This document shows positions 42,001-49,189 of a stretch of 64,000 nt of DNA, piece after piece. Positions within the stretch are counted from its first letter, which is position 1; each line of letters begins with the position of its first letter. A program made the position numbers and the translations under genes. Origin of the DNA: Lamellibrachia columna (Eukaryota > Annelida > Polychaeta > Sabellida > Siboglinidae); the NCBI GenBank assembly GCA_963662155.1, contig OY759271.1:35091527-35155526 (forward strand), in the 5' to 3' direction. The notes under the pieces were generated by a model, which searched no databases, was not told where the DNA came from, and saw only the letters and a program-made list of their open reading frames with translations.

Positions 42001-43901
42001 ACTACATGGCTAGTTGCACCTAGTGGACAAGCAGACAACAAACAAAAAGGAGTTTTGTCGCTATTTTCAGCAGTGGCAATACCCATTTACAGAGGTGTAC
42101 CGACTATTGACACATCATAATCCCATAAAATGTACTTTCTGCTCTACTAAATACTATTTAAACGTCACATAATTTCTTTATAAGTGGTCAGAAAAAATCA
42201 CCACAATCCACTAATGTACATTTTGAAATGCCCGCATCGACTGCCAGCAAAACTATATTTCTATAAAGAACATTTTATCACAGTGTCAGTGATATTAAAC
42301 AAGTTTTAATTGTACAAAAATAAAATTTACAAGGGACTTAAGATAAATGACATGTAATTTTGAACATCCATGGCCTGATCCAACTCCCATTGTGTAGAAG
42401 GTGGGCATTGCAGCCGCATGTCATGTTTTGCTTGGCTTCGTGCTGTTAGGTTCTATAATTCATCCTTTAACACAGTAGGCCCCAGGATTTTATTAAAATA
42501 TGCCACCATGTTCCCAGAATTTCTGGCAAATTTCGAGCGATTATACCTCCTTGTGTTAAAAAATCTGTAGAAAAAAACCTATTCAATATTGACAATTACA
42601 AGTTGTGTTTATTTTGAAGAGTAGTAATTTCTCCACATGCATGTATACATAGAAATAGGATATATTACTAAAATGTTGACATTTCATCACAATTTGCAAA
42701 GATAAAATAGTACATTTGTTAAAACTTAGAAAGTTGCGACTGACATTTGACAATGATCCCATGCTATAACCCTATGCAACTCAATGACGAAAATATAGCT
42801 ATATGTGTTAGCTTTGCAACACTGAAAACATTATCAAATTCTGACAGTTATTTTTTAGGTTACACCATATTTTATCATGATAAATATAGAAATAAAACTT
42901 TTCAAGATAGCGTGAACAAAACTTATGAAAATCAAGATTTCCGAAAGGTCAACACATGCATGTAACGAGCTGTTGTCGTTGCAAAATGTATCAGCTAGGG
43001 TGTGAAAAAATTTGGTAGTGTTTAGTTCAGTAGTTATTCGCCAGGATTTTTTTTAATAGAGGGTCCTGTATGCGGCCGGCAGCGGCTGTTCCAGGATTGC
43101 ACAGAGCGGCCGGCCGTGGCTGTTTTGGGGTCTAATGGGTTAAATGATGCGAACTAAACTTGTGGAGTTTCAATGTTGTTTACACAAATCTTATTTTTTC
43201 TTACTTAGTTAAAATGTATTTAAAAATTTCAATTCCATGTTTTCTCCCTGTTTTCTGAGATCACAGAATTTCCATTCAGAAAAGGTAAATAGATGTGGAT
43301 GATGAAGAACAGAATAAGACAGAAAGCTAAAAACAAAACAGCCTTTGCCTTTACTATTTTATCAATATAAATTCTGAAAAAAGTCAAATTTTTATCAACC
43401 CAACTCAACTCAACTCAACAACTAGTCTAACTGTTCTGGTATTGATACAACTTTTTCATGCACGTCTTCAGGCATGTGGCAGAAGCAGTGCTGCCATCTG
43501 TTGCATTACAATTTAAACACATTGGGCATGCTGCCATCTAGTGTATTACATACTGTAAACATGATGTTCTGCTACCCATTCACTTGTAGGCCTTCCAAGT
43601 AACCTGGCTCAGCATTCAACAAAACTATGAGCCGATGGGTTCGGTCTGCCAGGGAGTGAAGTAGAAAGCACTCTGAGTGGTCCTAAGGACTGGATAACTC
43701 ACATTGACCTTTTTTACCTTCTTAACAAGTAATCCAAAAATCACCAAACTGTACTGCCACCTAGTGGACTATTCAAAACCAATTGTGCGAGTACTGCCAC
43801 TCACCAGCCAGTAAACCATCCATCTGCTTGAGAGCCTGTGCCAGCATCTCACTGGCATCCAAGCGTGGACAGGTCCATTCAAATGTGTCGAGAGGGTCCA
43901 T
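739..43901 (-). CDS. Liprin-beta (PPFIBP-type) scaffold protein, 12 exons, 3' part outside the window
   Basis: Spliced coding region joined from 43901..43805, 38691..38435, 26041..25811, 9133..9002, 8795..8684, 7694..7635, 3968..3907, 3492..3408, 3094..3006, 2629..2542, 1869..1724 and 1009..739. All twelve junctions are GT-AG and phase-compatible, giving 543 codons plus one base. Recognition rests on several blocks that match liprin-beta: DASEMLAQALKQMDGLLAG at the N-terminus, HLTLQVSVLKDQIDAQADKI and LETHKLDLLAEISNLKLKL in the coiled coil, EEKDSRIRDMEHLLKRYKKM at its end, and SFGKGFFKLR with SSAPNL in the linker. Liprin-betas are cytoplasmic scaffolds with an N-terminal coiled coil and three C-terminal SAM domains. 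They pair with liprin-alpha and act at cell-adhesion and synaptic sites. The SAM domains are not seen and should lie beyond base 1. The coiled coil is shorter than in vertebrate PPFIBP1. Kazrin or liprin-alpha are less likely because of the beta-specific linker motif. Confidence 0.93.
1010..1723 (-). other. liprin-beta intron 11
   Basis: A 714-bp AT-rich intron, bounded by GTAAGA and GTGTTGTAG. I see nothing else in it. Confidence 0.75.
1724..1869 (-). CDS. liprin-beta coding exon 11 (linker)
   Basis: Completes residue 405 and encodes residues 406-453. It is a low-complexity, presumably disordered stretch rich in Ser, Asn, Thr and Pro (for example NGGTSPPST and HSPSPKHMAV), ending ENVASSQQQ. 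SP and SPP motifs make it a likely site of proline-directed phosphorylation (inference). The acceptor is GTTTGCAG|TG and the donor is CAA|GTAAGA. It leaves in phase 0. Confidence 0.86.
1870..2541 (-). other. liprin-beta intron 10
   Basis: A 672-bp intron with no recognised feature. Confidence 0.75.
2542..2629 (-). CDS. liprin-beta coding exon 10 (linker)
   Basis: 29 codons plus one base, residues 376-404 and part of 405. MERLEIVEVQDVIRRHRQAM is a charged amphipathic stretch, followed by PDPSATSTP. The acceptor is TTTTCAG|ATG and the donor is CAG|GTAGTG. I recall no close vertebrate counterpart; support comes from phase continuity, splice sites and position. Confidence 0.82.
2630..3005 (-). 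other. liprin-beta intron 9
   Basis: A 376-bp AT-rich intron in which I see no other feature. Confidence 0.78.
3006..3094 (-). CDS. liprin-beta coding exon 9 (linker)
   Basis: Completes Gly346 and encodes residues 347-375. It begins LEQLGFTTDD and then runs through a Ser/Thr/Asp-rich stretch (SSDTTSNNSLD), like the acidic Ser-rich region after the rod in vertebrate liprin-beta. The acceptor is GTGACGCAG|GT and the donor is CAG|GTATGT. It leaves in phase 0. Confidence 0.9.
3095..3407 (-). other. liprin-beta intron 8
   Basis: A 313-bp intron. Most of its upstream half is a copy of a dispersed repeat (3268..3394) that also occurs near 37.6 and 61.2 kb. Confidence 0.78.
3268..3394 (+). repeat. 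dispersed repeat family A, copy 1
   Basis: Shares AATAAGCCAATGGCTTCCTTGTCCACTTGCC and GGATGGCAATCTTGTTAA blocks with 37560..37682. A more diverged copy lies at 61125..61300. The class of repeat is not identified. Confidence 0.75.
3408..3492 (-). CDS. liprin-beta coding exon 8 (end of coiled coil)
   Basis: 28 codons plus one base, residues 318-345 and part of 346. DSRIRDMEHLLKRYKKMEEH corresponds to vertebrate DRKIEDLRQCLNRYKKMQDT, the conserved end of the liprin-beta rod. QTQGKQG follows and resembles LAQGKDG. The acceptor is GTTTTCCAG|GAC and the donor is AAG|GTAGGA. Confidence 0.95.
3493..3906 (-). other. liprin-beta intron 7
   Basis: A 414-bp AT-rich intron between AAG|GTATTG and TTTTCCAG|GAC. 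I see nothing else in it. Confidence 0.8.
3907..3968 (-). CDS. liprin-beta coding exon 7 (coiled coil)
   Basis: 62 nt, residues 297 (second and third bases) to 317. TEVERLKHAVETLMITNEEK matches the vertebrate block ending AVESLMAANEEK. The acceptor is GTTTCTGCAG|AC and the donor is AAG|GTATTG. It leaves in phase 0. Confidence 0.92.
4516..4620. repeat. 44-bp tandem repeat
   Basis: About 2.4 copies of a unit containing CATAACACAGGTGACAGAG, with unit starts near 4522, 4566 and 4610. Confidence 0.85.
5170..5262. repeat. 52-bp imperfect tandem duplication
   Basis: AAAAGTGTCTGRTTTTCRTRAACCT begins at 5170 and again at 5222, followed in both by GGGTGTCATCTCA. Confidence 0.8.
7635..7694 (-). CDS. 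liprin-beta coding exon 6 (short, coiled coil)
   Basis: A 60-nt exon encoding the end of residue 277, residues 278-296, and the first base of residue 297. The sequence FFRDRTMEREKTLERLKRK is highly charged and helical. The acceptor is CTGTTTGCAG|AG and the donor is AAC|GTAAGG. Vertebrate liprin-beta-1 is much longer between the matching flanking blocks, so this part of the rod is compact here. The open frame and matching phases on both sides support the exon, but residue-level homology is weak. Confidence 0.8.
7695..8683 (-). other. liprin-beta intron 5
   Basis: About 1 kb of AT-rich sequence. It includes three copies of a 13-bp unit (GCTGTTACCTGTG) at 8081..8124. I see nothing else in it. 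Confidence 0.75.
8081..8124. repeat. 13-bp tandem repeat, three copies
   Basis: GCTGTTACCTGTG repeats exactly at 8081, 8094 and 8107, with a partial fourth copy. Confidence 0.9.
8684..8795 (-). CDS. liprin-beta coding exon 5 (coiled coil)
   Basis: 37 codons plus one base, residues 240-276 and part of 277. It encodes a heptad-rich segment beginning KRIDELQSRLNDRTIEVTEL and a Ser-rich end (ISSFSSDT). The acceptor is CTTTTCCAG|AAA and the donor is CAG|GTATGT. Intron 4, separating it from exon 4, is only 206 bp (8796..9001). Confidence 0.9.
9002..9133 (-). CDS. liprin-beta coding exon 4 (coiled coil)
   Basis: 44 codons, phase 0 at both ends, residues 196-239. The block LETHKLDLLAEISNLKLKLA followed by SERERCELEERTG is strongly coiled-coil and nearly matches vertebrate LETQKLDLMAEISNLKLKL. 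The acceptor is TTCCCCCGCAG|GAG and the donor is CAG|GTGTGTAAG. Confidence 0.94.
12690..12975 (-). repeat. tRNA-derived SINE with an expanded tRNA-like head
   Basis: On the minus strand the sequence starts with a tRNA-like head: box-A-like GGCTGTAGAGC and box-B-like GGTTCAAGTCC. The body reads GGGCAATTTTGTTCACCCCAC and TGGTCCCTTCTATCTGGTGTC. The same body occurs at 19998..20170. Between the two promoter boxes, where an anticodon arm would lie, sit eight 14-bp units. Confidence 0.72.
12843..12954. repeat. 14-bp minisatellite inside the SINE head, eight units
   Basis: GACAGTCTGGTGTT repeats eight times. Unit three has T for C and the last ends GCT. The minus-strand open frame across it (12985..12746) is an artefact of the repeat. 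Confidence 0.92.
13196..13217. repeat. (GTCT)n microsatellite
   Basis: Short run of GTCT units. Tails of this kind often end retroelements, but no element was identified next to it. Confidence 0.7.
14826..15060. repeat. two adjoining degenerate tandem repeats
   Basis: Two copies of TGTTCATGCATACATGC...ATGGAAACAGAA are followed by about three degenerate copies of a unit containing AAAAGTGACATTRATAATGGATGGTAGATGAAC. Confidence 0.65.
16208..16235. repeat. 12-bp inverted repeat
   Basis: AACTAAAGTATA and its reverse complement are separated by four bases; a small AT-rich hairpin. Confidence 0.8.
17135..17196. repeat. 31-bp tandem duplication
   Basis: AAGTGTCRACATGAGTCAGTACACAACCCTT occurs twice back to back with a single difference. 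Confidence 0.92.
17450..18235. repeat. possible old DNA transposon rich in AATTACA motifs
   Basis: Both ends carry many AATTACAATTAC-type motifs. The left edge (CAGGGGTGTGTCC) and the right edge read on the minus strand (CAGTGGCAAACAATTACG) look like hAT-style ends. No convincing target duplication flanks them, so this is tentative. Confidence 0.3.
18564..18650. repeat. direct repeats of ACGCACCCYAACTTTTT
   Basis: The motif occurs at 18564 and 18634, 70 bp apart, each preceded by ATAATA or ATAAA. The pattern resembles subterminal repeats of a DNA transposon, but no full element is defined. Confidence 0.5.
19841..19900. repeat. 19-bp G-rich tandem repeat, about three copies
   Basis: GGTCTACTGTGTGTTGGGG units start near 19844, 19863 and 19882. 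Confidence 0.88.
19998..20170 (-). repeat. tRNA-derived SINE, same family as 12690..12975
   Basis: On the minus strand, GACTGTCAATCAATAGGACAGGGTTTTAAACC is followed by CTTGCTGCCATTTAGAAATTTGGGGAATTTCTTGCAC and TTGTTCCCTTCTTCCTGGTGTCAGGGGAAGTAAA. This matches the body and tail of the 12.7-kb copy but lacks the 14-bp expansion. Confidence 0.72.
20321..20543. repeat. 19-bp AT-rich minisatellite, about eleven copies
   Basis: TTATAATGTAGTATTAATT-type unit, nearly perfect. Upstream (20180..20320) are degenerate GTATCCGTAATATA units that may be diverged relatives. Confidence 0.93.
21655..21760 (+). repeat. SINE 3' portion
   Basis: ACTCAGCTGTATAAATGACTATCTGGCTATA and GAGTAATTGCAAT match the same order of blocks at 53715..53810 (CTCAGCTGCATAAATGAGTCACTGGCTATA, CAGTAATTGCGGT). 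Confidence 0.55.
24172..24261 (+). repeat. 45-bp tandem duplication
   Basis: Two copies starting at 24172 and 24217 encode a 15-residue repeat in the + frame. The surrounding frame is short and unlike any protein I know. Confidence 0.85.
25120..25176. repeat. perfect 57-bp palindrome
   Basis: A 28-bp arm starting CTTTGTCTTAGGTATCACTT is followed by one G and then its exact reverse complement. Confidence 0.95.
25811..26041 (-). CDS. liprin-beta coding exon 3 (coiled coil begins)
   Basis: Exactly 77 codons, phase 0 at both ends, residues 119-195. It starts with a short Ser/Thr/Gly-rich stretch and then enters the coiled coil: RLESEKEHLTLQVSVLKDQI and DKIRDLERALDERRATV match the vertebrate ENDKESLVLQVSVLTDQVEAQ block closely. 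The acceptor is TGCCCAAAG|AGC; a second AG two bases on is possible but would break the frame. The donor is AAA|GTGAGT. This exon has higher GC than the surrounding introns. Confidence 0.93.
27303..27726 (+). repeat. dispersed repeat family B, copy 1
   Basis: About 400 bp with close similarity to 37690..38120, including AATATTTCTAGGCT, ACACTAGACTTGT, GGACATTTTGTATGTATGTAGCTGGTTGG and AATGTAATAAAACCTG. Its centre has serial TTTTGGCAAY units, a pattern seen in some non-autonomous DNA transposons. Confidence 0.82.
28966..29022. repeat. short tandem repeat of CCCATTAGTCCTGGTAG
   Basis: Three imperfect units, the middle one with a run of Cs. Confidence 0.75.
29184..29282 (-). CDS. candidate alternative first coding exon of liprin-beta
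   Basis: An ATG at 29282..29280 with A at -3 and G at +4 opens 33 codons, beginning MEDGFDYSLYYQTLPRRHKK and ending SLDGSQSSHK, then a good donor AAG|GTAAAT. It ends in phase 0, exactly what exon 3 at 26041 requires, so splicing would give a shorter isoform lacking residues 1-118. The peptide is not obviously low-complexity, but I recognise no homologue. An upstream AG (CTTCTGTAG before ACCTTGGAGG) could be an acceptor. As an internal exon in the ATG frame it would not match the phase of exon 2, which favours a separate promoter. It could also belong to an unrelated transcript. Confidence 0.42.
32985..33014. repeat. (TA)n microsatellite
   Basis: About 15 TA units. Confidence 0.9.
33333..33426. 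repeat. 16-bp minisatellite AGCTAACCCCATCTCT
   Basis: About six copies with small changes. Each unit contains CTAACCCC, which resembles a telomeric TTAGGG complement but is not in true telomeric array. Confidence 0.88.
37041..37190. repeat. 82-bp tandem duplication
   Basis: AGCTTSAAATGGTAATCAATTTCTTGGGTTGATTA begins at 37041 and again at 37123, followed in both by GAGAAATATAACAT. Confidence 0.88.
37560..37682 (+). repeat. dispersed repeat family A, copy 2
   Basis: Closely similar to 3268..3394. It lies only eight bases before the start of repeat family B copy 2. Confidence 0.78.
37690..38120 (+). repeat. dispersed repeat family B, copy 2, with an insertion
   Basis: Matches 27303..27726. 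Near its right end it is interrupted by 82 bp (38030..38111) flanked by TGACCTCAA at 38021..38029 and 38112..38120. After the second copy the sequence resumes with GCAAGCAC as in the other repeat. Confidence 0.78.
38435..38691 (-). CDS. liprin-beta coding exon 2
   Basis: Encodes residues 33-118. The first part is a Pro/Ser-rich stretch with repeated SP motifs (RSPSLSPGLSPEPS). It is followed by the conserved helical block VVDLISELKDTLQSLHDKNK and DTRTFLQDWLVKAVHYE, which aligns with the vertebrate liprin-beta segment ending in LVEWLQSQM. The acceptor is ATGTGCAG|GT and the donor is GAG|GTAAGA. It enters in phase 1 and leaves in phase 0. Confidence 0.92.
38761..38905 (+). repeat. degenerate GTGGTGCRGTGGCATGATG tandem repeat
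   Basis: Runs of GTGGCATGATGG, GGTGCAGTGG and similar motifs lead directly into the tRNA-like head of the SINE at 38880..39100. This suggests amplification of the head's box-A-like GTGGTTGG sequence. It sits in intron 1 close to the exon 2 acceptor. Confidence 0.78.
38880..39100 (+). repeat. tRNA-derived SINE
   Basis: The head has box-A-like GTGTGGTGGTTGG and box-B-like GGATACAAATCC, then CTCTTGCTGCCATTTCAG. The tail is GTCTGCCAGGAGGTGAAGCGTACAGCACTTTGAATAGTCCGAAGGACTGGATA, shared with 43585..43690. Confidence 0.75.
39865..40265 (+). repeat. long CT-rich (polypyrimidine) tract
   Basis: About 400 bases dominated by C and T with TCTCC and CTCTC motifs. The long open frames on both strands (39735..40337 and 40260..39844) reflect composition and are not genes. 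Confidence 0.9.
43072..43135. repeat. GC-rich direct repeats in AT-rich DNA
   Basis: GCGGCCGGC...GGCTGTT occurs at 43072 and 43106. It is followed by GGGGTCTAATGGGTTAA; read on the minus strand this starts TTAACCC, like some piggyBac-type ends. No matching left end was found. Confidence 0.4.
43585..43690 (+). repeat. SINE 3' portion
   Basis: GTCTGCCAGGGAGTGAAGTAGAAAGCACTCTGAGTGGTCCTAAGGACTGGATA is the diverged equivalent of the 39020..39080 SINE tail. Confidence 0.65.
43805..43901 (-). CDS. liprin-beta coding exon 1 (start codon)
   Basis: Encodes residues 1-32 plus the first base of Gly33. The start ATG at 43901..43899 has A at -3 and G at +4, and an in-frame TGA lies upstream. Residues 15-33 read DASEMLAQALKQMDGLLAG, nearly the N-terminal helix of vertebrate liprin-beta (SDASDMLAAALEQMDGIIAG). 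The donor is CTG|GTGAGT. It ends in phase 1 and joins exon 2, which starts with two bases, to make Gly33. Confidence 0.92.
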
Positions 43902-43955
43902 TCTTAGAAAGTCAGATCAATGCTCACTCAGGAGGCACAATGCTGCATGTGGCAT
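43902..43955 (-). other. 5' UTR segment of liprin-beta with a possible splice acceptor and a short upstream ORF
   Basis: On the minus strand, CTCCTTGTTCCAG at 43968..43956 is a good acceptor, so a UTR exon may begin at 43955. From there an in-frame ATG opens a 12-codon upstream ORF that ends at a TGA 15 nt before the main ATG. That in-frame stop shows the main ORF cannot extend upstream unless another intron intervenes. Upstream UTR exons, if present, were not located. Confidence 0.45.
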
Positions 43956-46900
43956 CTGGAACAAGGAGGTTAATGCCTGAGTGAACGGGTGAAGTTCATG
44001 CTTCTGTTAATATTTATTCATGTTGAGTGTGGCCAGTTTCACTGATGCATGCCTTCAGCTCATTAGCAACATCAAGTTACAGAAATAGATATGTGCAGTA
44101 TAGGAATCTGATCAATGGTTAGCTGCATGTTTTTTTACATTGAAATATTTGTCATCTTTTTGACTCAATGACACCAGAGGGACTTTTTAAAGCCCATTTT
44201 CGATGGAATGCAAAATGACGTTCTTCCCATCACATGAGACTCGAGATATTAGGATTCATTTAAATATCGCATAAAGACTTGTAGCATCAAATGAAATATA
44301 AAATCATGCTGGGTAATAAGCCTGTTGGACGCAAATGTGTACGGAACATTTAGAGAACCACAAAACACATGTGCTTGCTTGAAAAAAATAACTATGAATG
44401 GCAAAAAATAAATGCATTGAAATCCATTTCACATATTTTACAATTACTTTTGCACATCCAGAACAATCCACATCCAATGTTTGACTCAGCATGCACTCAT
44501 GCACGCATGCACCCACGAACGCGTGCATGCATGCATATGTGCATAAAATATACAAATATGCCAATGGCCAACACACTTACACTCCCAACCCCCTTTTGAG
44601 ACACACCCCTACAACTGCCCCACCTCAAAATTGATTTCGTAGTTCACGGGAAGAATATACGTTTGTACAAGCATAGATAATTATAAATGAAAAAACATTT
44701 TCTAGTAATCAACATGATGATTGAAATAAACTTTTAATTTCACGGGTAACTACCACTAGTACCAGTCAGACAGACACATTTTCTGCATGTGTAACCTAAT
44801 CTGTCTTCACAGAGATTATGAGAGATAGAACATGTGATGACATTGTGGTGAACAACATGTCAACATCACTAGACTGAGCCTGAATATGACACCCTCCCAG
44901 GTCTCAGTCACCCACCTCATAGCCACCTCACACCCCTTCAACAGGATGCCTGGATGACACCCTGAAGCCTGAGCCACTTTCACTGGTAATACAGTAGTCT
45001 GACTGTTGAGAGCTGGATGTGCCATCGCTTTTTTAATTGTTTATAAACGATCACCAAAACACCCCTCCACCCTGGCCTGTGTAACACTTACCCTGATATA
45101 CCTCATCCTACTGAATGTGATATACTTTAATATGTTCACTATAATCTATATACTATTTATATATATGCCAAGGTTCAGTGAAACATCATTCATACGAAGC
45201 TTCAGTGCATCAATTCTAAATTGTACAGAAAAGGATGCTGATAGATCCCAAGAATTGTGTAACGTGTCAACAATTATTATCTAAATGACCACCCACCAAA
45301 TATGACCTGAACACTGCAATGTATTCATTGCCCAAACATGATACTTTGTTTAAATACCTGTATTTGTCATTTCAATCCAGTCCTATTAATGCTGACTCCC
45401 AGTGCAGCTCGAGGCGAGTGCAGCTAGAGGTGGATCTAATTCCTGGGACACAGACTGACACATACTTCAGGATTAGTGCAATTGATAGGGTAAACCTAGC
45501 TGTCAGTGCAGTGATACATTTGATCACAAGTGACAAGCTGGGAAATTAGACTGTTTTTTCTACATTACAATGGAAGAGAAATTGTTCTGTGCCTATAAAA
45601 AAGTTACCAATTCATTGCAGCATGTCTGTGATACTGAGCAGGATGGGGTTTTACCCCTCGTGGGTGGCAGGGTGGGGTTTTACCCCTCATGGTGGCAGGG
45701 TAATATATCCACAGGACAGGTTCCAGGCTTTTCCACCCTTGCTACACTGACCTAGTGTTAATCATGACACCTGGTTACAAGCCAGACAGGGAGGCAGTGA
45801 GACATTGTGGGCAAACACAAGATGAACGTGCCCAGCATTCAAGTCATTGGTCAGCATTCTCAGACACCTCTAAGCACTCTCCCAGTTGTCCAATGCTCCA
45901 TTTGTCCAACATGCATCACCCATTCAAGGCACAGATTCATAAATGAAGATAAATGTCTGTGAGCCGCAACAGAGCTTAGGCAATAAGCCTTCCGTTTGAT
46001 GCAGCCAGCACATTAGGCTCAATCCCATTTCATAGTCTGTGTAATCAAGTAAGCAACAGCCACAGATCAACCCAGCCACTTTCTAGCATCAGATCGAGAT
46101 CTGCCATCAGTAGGAAATGTCAATCTGTCATTAAAGTGTGGATATCAGGTTTCACAAACTACTTAAAAGGATTTATCATATACGTATATCTCTCTGCAAG
46201 AGAACAGCACCTGGTAATCTGATCAGGCAAAATCAAAAGCATCTTTTATCTGACATCTGCTAATGGCTTGAAGAATGACTGAATAGGATTTGATTTGATC
46301 TGGCAAATGGTGGGAAACTCAGAAGGTCACAGCTATTTTCTCTTCTTTATGAAGCATAGGGAAATGTCATTGGATTTATTGCCACTATCAACACCATGTG
46401 CTTTAATAATGGACCAGAAAAAGGAAGTTTAGCTCAGCTGTTACATTTCACAACTGGAAACCTATTTACTACATAAATACGTTAATGGTTTTTTTGCAAA
46501 GTTGTAAGATAGAGTCGTTAACGTGCTGTAAACACTGGAACAGCTATATTCTGGCAGTCAGCTAGGAACTAACTGCTGACCAAACAATGGAAAAATAAGG
46601 ATATTATCAAAAAGAAATCATATACGTGATTTTCTCTGATGTAGCAATTATAGTATAAAAATTTGGTCGCATATATTAATAATTGTTAATTAAGCACCAC
46701 AAACCTGATGCATTACCCTTATTTACGACATTTACTGTAATAATATACTCTAAATGCATAAAATATAAAGCCTATCAGCACAATTACTTGGTTGTTTTTG
46801 TCCACAATAATATCCAAATATGTCGGAGCAAAACAAAATAATTATTTAAGCATTTTCACTTGACACTTGTAAAAGCATTCTACCATAGAAAACCTGCACA

Positions 46901-48583
46901 TATTGGTGACAATTGATATGCTAACTAGTTCATTGCAGTGTTTGAAGTCATACCTATGGAGGCGTTGAAGCGATAATGTTGCTTGCTGGAAATCAATAAT
47001 TCCATAAACATTCCACAACAAAGCAGTCATGACGTTATCAAAATATTCTATAGTTGAAGTGATTATCCACTAAAAATATTGCACAACAAGTCTTTGAGCA
47101 TTGATGAAACGAACAAAGCCACTATTTTGGTGCCTGGAAACTTTACCCTGGAACAAGACCAAGGATGGGACAGGCATTAATAATTCTATATGTAACTGGT
47201 TTAGATATGGCTTTATCAATATTGACTCGGGCTTTGAGCAGTGGTAGTGCATACTCTTAGGTACTAAGATAATTGCTTTTTATGCAGTAATTATGTCAAT
47301 ATAATTTTCAGTTTTAGTAACGTATAAATATACAACACTGCCACAATACCAAAAAATGATTCTAAGACAAAATTTATGTGCAAAATATTAAAGCAAAAGG
47401 ATCAAGTCCATGCATCTGAACCATAGGTGATCAAGACTGCATATTGTAGGACAGATTCAGCTGTATGGCACATGAGGTCTGTACTGGGAAAATATATTTG
47501 TTACAGACAAGTGTCCATTTCGCTATCATCCATTTTGATTGGTTTTTGGATTGATGTTTGTTACTGACTGATGTTACCTCGTACAGAATCGCAGATAACA
47601 GGATCAGGTGTTTAATAAAATCAAATATATTGGCTAGGACAAAACCGTCCCCTATTCTGCCTGTATAACATGCATTGCTTATGTGAATCTGCTGCTCAAC
47701 GGAATGAAACTGCTCTGCAGAGTCCACCGTATTGACTTTTTACACACATTCTTGATTAACAGTCCATTATAGACATGGAATGTATTGAACCTAATTAAGC
47801 AAACTCGGCCCTAAAAAAATTTCATTATAAGAAAATATTGATTCTGTGGAGCTAGACAGCATTACTTCTACTTCAGCTGAGTTCACAAAGACAAACTGCC
47901 TGCAGTTTGTGATGACAACCTTGATGACAACCTTGACAAAACAAGAGAAACAAGAGGAGGGGAATCTAGGCCCATGAATGATTACCTGGACATTCGCCTG
48001 ACATTCTAGCTCTGCTGCAAATGCAACATCATTACCAGATATTCCAGGAACAGTTTGAGTGCTTCTAGTATTTCTAGGAGCACAGACATGTGTACACACC
48101 TGGCATCATGGCACAAGGGGCCATTTCAAAAGCATCATTATCTAAGGATATGACTGCTTATTAACAAGGTTTGATTTAATTATGATTCTTATTACGAATA
48201 CTGTAGCTCAGAAGTTCTCGTTATGATTACGACATCTTGGAAACCATTTTGACAAATGTTACAGTTACAGGGACAATTTTGGTTACAATATCTATCTCAG
48301 AACATGTTCATCGTGATTACAATATCTCATAGCACTTTGGTTATGATTAGCACATTGGCACATTTTTTTGGACAAATCTTATTATGATGAGCATTATTAT
48401 AATTTGATCTGCTGTAGCTGCTTGATAAATAACAATATTTATATACTGTATTAGAAGATATCTTAAACACCAATACAAGAAAACTTTTTTTTGGCCTGTT
48501 TGGACACTTGTGAAAGTCAATGATTATTTTTGAAGGAATGCATAAAAATGCATAGTTAACATTCAGTGTCAGACTGTCTGTGT

Positions 48584-48615
<32 letters not shown>

Positions 48616-49189
48616 GGACACATCTCCATCTGATAAACTACTGAGGCCAAAATCCACAAGTCAGGCTTCAAATATCAAGTTGGTTCAGATGTATCCACAG
48701 TGGAAATGCTATTTATATGCGTAATCTGTCCAATGTATCTGATGTCAAATATTCTGTTTGTTCCATTGTGTCTTTTGTTAATGATTTACTTCAGCTATAT
48801 GTGATCAAATACTACTAGAAGTTAAGTGATACCCGAATTACTCCTCACATTTACATTGGCTACGGAGACAGGAAGACATGCTGACTTTGTTCCTGCTGCA
48901 CCACCAGAACATTTGCTCCTGTTCCTGTTCGTGGGTCAACCAGAGAAATACCAGTGGGGTCATATCTGGATTACCAAAAGCTGCCACTTGTTGGTGACAT
49001 CCATTATTTGAGTGTTTTTCTATCAGTGCCTGGGGGAGACTGCACCATTCTTGCTAAGTTTGACTTTCAAAGAACTGGTCTGTCTGTTTTCTTTTTACTA
49101 CAGAACCCTGGCACAAGCAGTTGTCAGGTGTCACTACCATTCCAGGTGTGTGCAGCTGTTGGCTGGGAGAAACAATCTGTCATCACAGT
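43956..49189. other. upstream region of liprin-beta, no gene recognised
   Basis: AT-rich DNA upstream of exon 1. It holds a 29-bp duplication (GGATGGGGTTTTACCCCT type) near 45640..45695 and a 30-G run at 48585..48614. Short open frames here resemble nothing I know. It may be a first intron or intergenic. Confidence 0.6.
48585..48614 (+). repeat. homopolymer of 30 G
   Basis: Uninterrupted G30, flanked by TGTGTC and AGGACA. Length may be imprecise for sequencing reasons. Confidence 0.9.

Larger units (their letters stand above)
38692..43804 (-). other. liprin-beta intron 1 (about 5.1 kb)
   Basis: Bounded by GTGAGT at 43804 and TGTGCAG ending at 38692. It holds a SINE 3' end (43585..43690), GC-rich direct repeats near 43072..43135, a polypyrimidine tract (39865..40265), a full SINE (38880..39100) and a tRNA-head-like tandem repeat (38761..38905) only about 70 bp from the exon 2 acceptor. 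The rest, including AT-rich stretches from 41.2 to 43.0 kb with many TTTCAAAA motifs, shows no exon I can support. Confidence 0.75.
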
